NCBI GenBank assembly: GCA_021784265.1
Contig: JAJXTA010000198.1
Span: 1-6,090 of the forward strand
Direction: 5' to 3'
Source: a bacterium
GTDB taxonomy: Bacteria > Verrucomicrobiota > Verrucomicrobiia > Limisphaerales > J093
Length of the DNA stretch: 6,090 nt
Shown: positions 1 to 4,505 of the stretch, piece after piece
Numbering within the stretch: the first letter of the stretch is position 1
Layout of the letters: every line of letters starts with the position of its first letter
Made by a program: the position numbers and the translations under genes
Notes under the pieces: model-generated
The model's database searches: none
The model's input: the letters and a program-made list of their open reading frames with translations, nothing else
What the model was told of the DNA's origin: nothing

Positions 1-266
1 AGATGGTCTGGAAAGTAGATCCAGTCACCGCATTGGGGAAAGGACCCCCACAACTTCTCGACCCACGATTGTATCTCACAGGACAGGAGCTCGCCGGCCG
101 CCCCTTGATCCGTATGATTGCGAACATTGGCTATATAGGGCTCAACGTAATCATGGAGCATGGTCGGATAGTCCTCATACCAGGAAATCGCAGCCGAAGG
201 GAACCCCGCTGCGCCCAGACAAGGAGCGACCCAATCGGTGCTACCTGAACGGGATTTGGTTTTCAT
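1..266 (-). CDS. Unrecognised protein, N-terminal part, cut by the window edge
   Basis: An open minus-strand frame begins at an ATG (266-264), directly after an in-frame TGA, and stays open for 88 codons to the window edge. The protein starts MKTKSRSGSTDWVAP and contains the segment ISWYEDYPTMLHDYVEPYI. It is rich in Trp and Tyr with a natural-looking composition, shows no signal peptide or membrane segment, and I do not recognise a family. No convincing Shine-Dalgarno sequence precedes the ATG. The stretch is visibly less GC-rich than the rest of the window and uses codons such as ATA and AAT, so it may have a different origin from its neighbours. It lies 48 bp downstream of the truncated TMTC-like gene on the same strand. 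A plus-strand ORF covers the same bases, but its product looks less protein-like. Confidence 0.45.
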   Translation of the reverse strand, partial: MKTKSRSGSTDWVAPCLGAAGFPSAAISWYEDYPTMLHDYVEPYIANVRNHTDQGAAGELLSCEIQSWVEKLWGSFPQCGDWIYFPDH

Positions 267-314
267 GAGTCATTCGTGTTTGGTATGGGTCCTCTTCTGG
301 GAGCATCTTCTGGG

Positions 315-890
315 TTACGCCGGGGGGGGTGCCGTAAGCGGTTCGAGCGGAGCCTCCTGGCCTGCCCAACCATCCGCGGTGCCCACTGGTTGGCCCGTTC
401 GTCTTTCGGCCAGCATCCGGTTTGCCCCACCACGCAACACCATGGTCGGCAGGACAACCACGGCCCGCCCGGCCACCTCCAGAGCCAGCGCCAGATTGTC
501 GTACCCGCTGGGCGAAACCGCCTCGGACGAGAGGCGGAGGGCGACGCGGAAGAGCAGCAGCGTGTTCGCCGCGTGCAGGAGCAAATTGACCAGGTGAAAT
601 GCACGAGGGTCCACGCCAAACACGGTCGCCTCAAGCATCAGCACTACCCAGACCACCGGCTGCCAGAAACCCTGCTGGCTGGTGAACGCATACCGCAGAC
701 CCGCCCACGTCAAGGCCCGCTGCGCCGTACGATTCTCCGTGACGTAAAGGTTGTCGTCGAAACCGGTGAAGGGATGATGCAACACCGGCCAATAGACCGC
801 AAACACCAAACCGCAGAGCAGCATCGCCGCCAGCACCACCAAAATCCGGCGCTCGAGGTCAGGGCGTTCGCCGCCTCGGCCGGCGGCCAT
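315..890 (-). CDS. TMTC/PMT-like membrane protein, truncated after the first family region
   Basis: The 191-residue product has a first membrane helix at about residues 16-35, then the acidic loop motif FDDNLYVTEN (44-53). The segments RYAFTSQQGFWQPVVW (66-81) and HLVNLLLHAANTLLLF (99-114) follow. This is the usual N-terminus of bacterial TMTC-like proteins (GT-C, PMT-type fold, often with C-terminal TPRs), thought to act as membrane glycosyltransferases. Family members run to 500 residues or more. Here the resemblance stops near residue 120, where the usual conserved HPLxVESVAW-type region should follow; the remaining ~70 residues match nothing I know. The gene is probably a truncated remnant. 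I chose the ATG at 890 because minus-strand GGAG lies 9 nt upstream (plus 900-903). An upstream ATG at 950 lacks such a site and would sit almost on the predicted transcription start. Confidence 0.7.
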   Translation of the reverse strand: MAAGRGGERPDLERRILVVLAAMLLCGLVFAVYWPVLHHPFTGFDDNLYVTENRTAQRALTWAGLRYAFTSQQGFWQPVVWVVLMLEATVFGVDPRAFHLVNLLLHAANTLLLFRVALRLSSEAVSPSGYDNLALALEVAGRAVVVLPTMVLRGGANRMLAERRTGQPVGTADGWAGQEAPLEPLTAPPPA

Positions 891-956
891 ATCCCTTGTC
901 TCCTCTCCCTGCGAGGCGAGACTCGCTCTGGTGTGACCTGAGGGAAGCATGCTGTG

Positions 957-988
957 GGGTTTATACCCGAGCCCGCCTCGTGCCGCAA
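957..988 (-). promoter_or_regulatory. Sigma70-like promoter for the TMTC-like gene
   Basis: On the minus strand, TTGCGG (plus 983-988) is followed after 17 bp by TATAAA (plus 960-965). This is a good -35/-10 pair, though the -35 matches consensus only in its TTG. Transcription would start near 953, giving a leader of about 60 nt before the ATG at 890. The -10 lies inside a small palindrome, GGGTTTATACCC (957-968). Confidence 0.45.
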
Positions 989-991
989 CCT

Positions 992-1020
992 ACACGTTCG
1001 TGTGTGGGGGGGCCGGCCCC
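992..1020. promoter_or_regulatory. Two adjacent palindromes upstream of the promoter
   Basis: ACACGTTCGTGT (992-1003) is an inverted repeat with 5-bp arms and a 2-nt centre. Five bases later comes the perfect 12-bp palindrome GGGGCCGGCCCC (1009-1020), which contains an FseI site. Both lie just upstream of the -35 of the TMTC-like gene and just after the end of the LuxR-type gene. They could be an operator or part of a terminator. Neither is followed by a T-run, which weakens the terminator reading. Confidence 0.3.
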
Positions 1021-1025
1021 TAGTC

Positions 1026-1304
1026 CTACTGTCCCAGCAATCCGAGGTGTAGGCATCGCTCGACCAGGGCGGCGCGGCAGTGGACGCCGCACATCTCGAA
1101 CAGCCGCTGGAGGGGCCAGCCTACCGTGTCTTCGGCGATGGCCAGCTCGTCGGCAATCGCCTTGTCCGGCATCCCGCCCGCCACTCGCGACACGATCTCC
1201 CATTGCCGGCGGGTCAGCCGAAGCAGCGTTGAGGCCGACGCGGGTGAGGGCGTGGGTGGCGGCCAGGGCTGCCGCACGTCGTCCGCGGGTCGTTCCAGGT
1301 TCAT
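1026..1304 (-). CDS. Small stand-alone LuxR-type HTH protein
   Basis: The product is 92 residues. A Pro-rich N-terminus (1-28) precedes a GerE/LuxR-type helix-turn-helix at about 29-91: LTRRQWEIVSRVAGGM, then DKAIADELAIAEDTV, then LQRLFEMCGVHCRAALV. There is no receiver, PAS or autoinducer-binding domain, so it resembles the short DNA-binding-only members of the family, presumably a cytoplasmic transcription regulator. I chose the ATG at 1304 because minus-strand AAGGAGG (plus 1311-1317) lies 6 nt upstream. The frame is open further, to a GTG at 1409 inside repeat copy A, but that extension lacks a ribosome binding site. One oddity is that the recognition helix reads TVGWPLQ where the family usually has TVK-x-H-L. 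The Pro may impair DNA binding. The gene sits between repeat copy A and the TMTC-like gene. Confidence 0.8.
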   Translation of the reverse strand: MNLERPADDVRQPWPPPTPSPASASTLLRLTRRQWEIVSRVAGGMPDKAIADELAIAEDTVGWPLQRLFEMCGVHCRAALVERCLHLGLLGQ

Positions 1305-1310
1305 CGGTAA

Positions 1311-1317
1311 CCTCCTT
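1311..1317 (-). promoter_or_regulatory. Ribosome binding site fixing the LuxR-type start
   Basis: The minus strand reads AAGGAGG, a near-perfect Shine-Dalgarno sequence, 6 nt before the ATG at 1304. It argues against the longer in-frame extension into the repeat. Confidence 0.8.
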
Positions 1318-1332
1318 CGGGATCGGCGGGCC

Positions 1333-1537
1333 GCGGCGCCACCAGGCAACGGAGCCACCCGCTGAGCGAGAGAGGGTCCCACCCACCGGCCGAACGAGCA
1401 CGGCCCCACAGCTTCATAAACCGTGTAAGGACCATCAACACGGCGGACGCGACGAGGTCAAGCCCTGGTCCGACGGCCTTTTCGTCCCCGCCAGGCGCAA
1501 CAAGCGCAGCAGACCGAGCGCCGTCCAGGCCGGTGCC
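1333..1537 (-). repeat. Dispersed direct repeat, copy A
   Basis: This segment aligns with 2742-2948 in the same orientation. Over 1333-1501 I count about 13 differences including one single-base gap, roughly 92% identity; the match weakens toward 1537. The longest identical run is 44 bp (1400-1443). It contains an inverted repeat, CCGTGT and ACACGG with an 11-nt loop (1421-1443), identical in both copies. Differences between copies do not favour third codon positions in the two minus-strand frames I checked, so it looks non-coding. It ends 28 bp before the LuxR-type start and could form that gene's promoter and leader. It fills most of the gene-free gap 1305-1609. I see nothing recognisable in the remaining 1538-1609. 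Confidence 0.85.
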
Positions 1538-1609
1538 GGAGCTCTTATGACGCCCCGCCTCCCTGGCTGCGAGGGCGATGCTGACACTCACCACCACTTG
1601 CCTCACCCG

Positions 1610-2818
1610 CTATTCCGCTCCCGGATGGCCCCCGCCGTGATCCTCGCTTCCGCCGCTGAGCGCCCACCATGCGCCCAAGGGGGCAAGCACCGAGATCAGC
1701 AGCCCGACAGCGATCAGCCGCCGCAGGCGGGAGCGCCGCTGCCTCTGGATCGCTATCGCCACCGGGTTCAGCCCCACGGGCAGGGGCTTAAGGGCGCCGC
1801 CCGGCTGCACCTGAGCGTAAGGCCAGTCGTTGGAATAGGTGAGGTACTCGATATTCGTGCCCAGCGGCTGGAGAAAGCGCTCCGGATCAAAGAACGAAGC
1901 CGGGCGTCGGGTCTCGATCTGCTTGATGGCGAGGACGCTGATGGGGATGGCGGAGACAAGCCGGTGGTTGATGGTGCGAGAGATCACCATCGAGCTCGGA
2001 TAGTACGGGAGGGCCAGCGTCCGGTCGTATCGGTACTCGATGGTAGTAAGCACGGTGTCGCCCCGGTGGTTGCAGGTCAGGTCCAGCTCCGCCGGCAGAC
2101 CCCCGCGCACCTGCAAATGGCCGCCGAGCGGCTCGCCCTCGGGCGTGTCGTGCCGCGCGTGGAACTCGTTGCCTGCCCAGCGGATCGTCCCCGGGCGGGC
2201 GTCGGTCACCCCCAACTGGGTGATCCAGCGGAAGGAGGTCTGCTGGACCAAACGCACCGTGACCGGCGGGCCGCTGGAACGGCCCAAGTTGCCGTTGCCA
2301 GGGGCGGAATCATAGACCTCGAACCGTGGCCGGGCCGGGTGCGGGCCCAAGGGCAGTGTCAATCCCCAGTAGAGATCGTTGAAGCGGCAACACACAGAAT
2401 TGCTCGCCTGGAGGTAGAGGAAGCCATTGGCTTGCTCCAACGCCTCGACACTCATGCCAGGATCTTCATAGCGGAAACCCAAGCTTCCGCGATGCACGGG
2501 GGCGGTGTTGGGGAACACATGGTACGAGACCTCGAGCTCATGATTCGTCGCCGTCATGAACTCTTGGAACCCCTCCACCACGTCCCGGCGATCCCCCGCG
2601 GCGCCCTGGAGCCCATTCCCTCCCAGCAGCAGCGCGCCCGCCAAAGCACAGAACGAGACGAGAGGACCAAACGCGGGGACAGTCTGCCCCCGGCTCAGTG
2701 CGGGCGCGCAAGGCCCCCTTGCGCCGCGCCCTTCAGGCGGAGCGGCGCCACCCGGCAACGGAACCACCCGCTGAGTGAGAGAGGGTCCCACCCACCGGTC
2801 GAACCAAAACGGCCCCAC
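1610..2818 (-). CDS. Membrane-anchored protein of unknown function
   Basis: From the first GTG (2818) the frame encodes 402 residues. A hydrophobic signal-like segment lies at about 50-74 (FGPLVSFCALAGALLLGG, then a small-residue stretch suitable for cleavage). A soluble region of about 290 residues follows, rich in beta-type segments such as HELEVSYHVFPN and FEVYDSAPGNGN. Near the end come a basic patch RQRRSRLRRL and a membrane helix at 368-387, followed by a short Gly/His tail. The body is therefore probably outside the cytoplasm, held by the C-terminal helix. I do not recognise the family. The start is uncertain: GTG 2818 lies inside repeat copy B and has no good ribosome binding site, so residues 1-25 would be repeat-encoded. 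A CTG at 2698 would give a neat signal peptide (LSRGQTVPAFGPLVSF), but CTG starts are rare. Treat the N-terminus as open and the body from about 2680 down as well supported. Confidence 0.7.
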   Translation of the reverse strand: MGPFWFDRWVGPSLTQRVVPLPGGAAPPEGRGARGPCAPALSRGQTVPAFGPLVSFCALAGALLLGGNGLQGAAGDRRDVVEGFQEFMTATNHELEVSYHVFPNTAPVHRGSLGFRYEDPGMSVEALEQANGFLYLQASNSVCCRFNDLYWGLTLPLGPHPARPRFEVYDSAPGNGNLGRSSGPPVTVRLVQQTSFRWITQLGVTDARPGTIRWAGNEFHARHDTPEGEPLGGHLQVRGGLPAELDLTCNHRGDTVLTTIEYRYDRTLALPYYPSSMVISRTINHRLVSAIPISVLAIKQIETRRPASFFDPERFLQPLGTNIEYLTYSNDWPYAQVQPGGALKPLPVGLNPVAIAIQRQRRSRLRRLIAVGLLISVLAPLGAWWALSGGSEDHGGGHPGAE

Positions 2819-3225
2819 AGCTTCATAAACCGTGTAAGGACCATCAACACGGAGGACGCGACGAGGTCAAGCCCTGGTCTGACGCCCTTTTCGTCCCACC
2901 CAGCGCAACAGGAGCGGCGGAGCAAGCGCCGCCCAGGACCACTGCCGGGCGCGTCATCCGATGGCGGCGAGTGTGCTGGGCATCCTACGCCGAGGCGTGC
3001 AAGGAGATTACCGAGCACCGTGCTAAGGCCGGCCGCCACCTCCGGCGGCAGAACGACCTCGAGGGTGTCCAGGTTCACCGATGCCATCTCCCGCCGTTTG
3101 GTGGCCAGAAACAATTCCTTGAGCGCTTCCCAATGCCGCGGCTTCGCCTCGGCGACGACGGCGCGACCCAGCGCTACCCCGTCGCGCGCGAACTCGGGGC
3201 CCACGCTGACTTCGCGCTCGGCCAC
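2695..3225 (-). CDS. Cys-motif protein of unknown function, start and end unclear
   Basis: From the first canonical start (GTG 3225) the frame gives 176 residues. The part to about residue 80 looks like real protein, for example PRHWEALKELFLATKRRE and LDTLEVVLPPEVAAGLSTVL, which suggests mixed helix and strand. Beyond about residue 85 the product becomes Pro/Arg-rich and runs through repeat copy B, so the last ~90 residues may not be native. The frame is also open upstream of the GTG for about 230 bases with a protein-like, Cys-rich product (see 3226-3425), so the true protein probably starts near the end of the DUF362 gene. I do not recognise the family. A one-base shift near 2985 would end the protein at a TAG just before the repeat, which is an alternative end. 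Confidence 0.45.
   Translation of the reverse strand: MAEREVSVGPEFARDGVALGRAVVAEAKPRHWEALKELFLATKRREMASVNLDTLEVVLPPEVAAGLSTVLGNLLARLGVGCPAHSPPSDDAPGSGPGRRLLRRSCCAGWDEKGVRPGLDLVASSVLMVLTRFMKLWGRFGSTGGWDPLSLSGWFRCRVAPLRLKGAAQGGLARPH
2706..2724. other. Perfect 8-bp hairpin with 3-nt loop
   Basis: GCGCAAGG and CCTTGCGC flank a three-base loop. The hairpin is just beyond the gene-proximal end of repeat copy B and about 8 bases upstream (minus strand) of the possible CTG start at 2698. No T-run follows on either strand, so it is unlikely to be an intrinsic terminator. It could be a structure in the 5' leader of the downstream gene. Confidence 0.5.
2742..2948 (-). repeat. Dispersed direct repeat, copy B
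   Basis: This is the second copy of the element at 1333-1537, same orientation, offset about 1409 bp. The conserved hairpin arms are at 2830-2835 and 2847-2852. It lies directly upstream of the unknown membrane-anchored protein gene, as copy A lies upstream of the LuxR-type gene. On the other side it overlaps the 3' part of the Cys-motif ORF, whose frame happens to stay open through it. No terminal inverted repeats, target duplication or transposase are visible. Confidence 0.85.
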
Positions 3226-3425
3226 GTCCAGATCGAACTTAACCGACGGGTCCGCCCCGGCCGTTGGTCGGCACTCGAAGCCGACGACGCCGCAGGGGCA
3301 ACACGGGTTGTTGCAGATCCGGAAAACGAGGGTGAAGGAGCGGTCGGCAAACGGCTCGCGTTCGAGCGTCAGCTTGCCGGTCCCGGGGAAGATCGTGACT
3401 TCGCCGGTGGGAGCGCGGGTCTCAT
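3226..3425 (-). other. Probable true 5' part of the Cys-motif gene, frame-disrupted at its start
   Basis: The frame of the 2695-3225 ORF continues upstream without a stop to 3459, reading GEVTIFPGTGKLTLERE, then FTLVFRICNNPCCPCG, then VVGFEC and VKFDLDVAE. The cluster ICNNPCCPCGVVGFEC (five Cys, encoded at 3318-3271) suggests a metal-binding or disulphide site. This stretch has no ATG, GTG or TTG in frame. The ATG at 3425-3423 overlaps the DUF362 stop in an ATGA arrangement but reads a different frame that ends at 3369. One extra base near the CCC at 3419-3417 would join that ATG to the Cys frame. A sequencing error, a recent frameshift mutation or a non-canonical start are all possible. Confidence 0.5.
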
Positions 3426-4447
3426 CGCAGCCAGTCCACCTGGATATGGCGCGTGTCGCTCACCCCGATTTCGAGCAGGTTCGCGTTTTGGTAGAGGGAC
3501 AAATCCACGTTGACGGCGGGGACCTGGGCGGCCTCGCGCTCCCGCTCCAGCTCTTGAATCGACAGCACGTCCAGCGCCACCGGATCCGTGCTGAAGCGGA
3601 GCTGGTTCAGCTCGAAGGTGTAATGGAGCAGGCTCCGGTCCTCCCCGTAATACTGGCCCAGGAGCGCGTCCACGATGTTCAGCACCACGCGGTCGCCGAG
3701 GATGGGCAGGGCATAGACCTCCGGCACGGCGGTCGCCAGGCGCTCCCCGCTGGTGACAAAGCGCAGCGTGTTGTCGATGCTGCCCATGCTCAGGCTGTAG
3801 AGGTTGCCGTTGACGCCGACCAAGTTGTGGTTGAGCAAGGGGGTGAGGTTGATGAGCTTGGTCATCTCGTGCGAGACCAATTTGGAGACATAGGACTTGC
3901 GCCCGATCCCCGTCCCTTCTTTGCCGAACTCCGAGTCGCCCCACACCAACTGGCCGAGGAGGGAGGAGTCGTAGAACTTGGTGGGGTCGTAACCGGCCTC
4001 GAGGGCGCCCTCGACGCGGACGCCGTAGCGAGCGTGCAGGGCTACAAATCCCGCTTGGCGGAGGTCGCCCAGGTGTTTGTCCCAGACGATGACGTGCTGG
4101 GGCGGCAGGCCGGCGGCCAGGAGCCCTTCGACCACGGCGGCGGCCACTGCCGGGCGCGTGCCGCCCGTCGGCCCGGGGTCCGACACCACCTTGAGGCCGA
4201 CCACGTCCTGGGTGGAAACCAGGCTGCGCCAGGCGGCGGTGAGGGTGGGTTTGCCCGTTAGGTTGGTCAAGCCGCGGGCGATCATCGGGCGGACCACCTC
4301 CAGTTGCGGGGCAAAGGCGACAATCGCCCCCGGGCGTTGGACAATGATTACCCGCGCCTGCGTGGGTGGCGGCGTATCAGCCCCGGCGGCCAGCCCTGCC
4401 ATCCCGCAAGCGGCCAACAATGCCAGGCCGAGCAATCGCGCTCTCAC
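3422..4447 (-). CDS. Secreted DUF362 domain protein
   Basis: The 341-residue product begins VRARLLGLALLAACG: a basic n-region and a hydrophobic core, then either a lipobox (LAAC, Cys14) or a signal peptidase I site near AAG-AD (about 22-24). It is therefore exported. The DUF362 domain follows. Its best-recognised part is SYVSKLVSHEMTKLINL (185-201) with PLLNHNLVGVNGNLYSLSMG (203-222) and SIDNTLRF (223-230), matching the family pattern of a conserved Lys-Ile/Leu-Asn stretch, an H-N-x-x-G-V turn and an N-L-x-x-G segment. The C-terminal region has STDPVALD (286-293), also typical. The biochemical role of DUF362 proteins is poorly defined. I saw no ferredoxin-type Cys cluster, which some members carry. 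I chose GTG 4447 because the signal peptide begins there; longer in-frame starts would overlap the divergent TPR gene. Its stop overlaps an ATG in ATGA, suggesting coupling to the next ORF. Confidence 0.88.
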   Translation of the reverse strand: MRARLLGLALLAACGMAGLAAGADTPPPTQARVIIVQRPGAIVAFAPQLEVVRPMIARGLTNLTGKPTLTAAWRSLVSTQDVVGLKVVSDPGPTGGTRPAVAAAVVEGLLAAGLPPQHVIVWDKHLGDLRQAGFVALHARYGVRVEGALEAGYDPTKFYDSSLLGQLVWGDSEFGKEGTGIGRKSYVSKLVSHEMTKLINLTPLLNHNLVGVNGNLYSLSMGSIDNTLRFVTSGERLATAVPEVYALPILGDRVVLNIVDALLGQYYGEDRSLLHYTFELNQLRFSTDPVALDVLSIQELEREREAAQVPAVNVDLSLYQNANLLEIGVSDTRHIQVDWLR

Positions 4448-4505
4448 AGTCCCAGGTTCGTGGGTTTCTTGACTCGTCGAGCGGCGGATGCTACCACCAA
4501 GTCCG
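4448..4505. promoter_or_regulatory. Short divergent intergenic region between DUF362 and TPR genes
   Basis: Only 58 bp separate the two preferred starts. On the plus strand a TTGACT (4469-4474) is followed after 17 bp by TACCAC (4492-4497), a good -35 with a poor -10. If used, transcription would begin about at ATG 4506, implying a leaderless message or the downstream TTG 4608 start. I see no clear minus-strand promoter for DUF362 here; it may lie within the TPR 5' region. Confidence 0.25.

Noticed and set aside
3..248. Plus-strand ORF of 81 codons at the left edge
   Set aside because: It overlaps the minus-strand partial ORF, has no visible ribosome binding site in the window and gives a less protein-like product. 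The call is not certain, because neither product is recognised.
1..266. PIG-L deacetylase C-terminus, suggested by a YEDYP stretch
   Set aside because: One short resemblance, in an N-terminal position, with no zinc-binding motif visible, is not enough.
1305..1409. N-terminal extension of the LuxR-type protein into repeat copy A
   Set aside because: A strong ribosome binding site at 1311-1317 marks ATG 1304 as the start.
2706..2724. Intrinsic terminator
   Set aside because: The hairpin is perfect, but no T-run follows on either strand.
896..4261. Plus-strand open frame of 1121 codons
   Set aside because: It runs antisense through the LuxR-type, unknown membrane-anchored, Cys-motif and DUF362 genes and both repeats. 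Its product is Arg/Pro/Gly-rich without any domain. GC-rich genes suppress stops on the opposite strand, which explains it.
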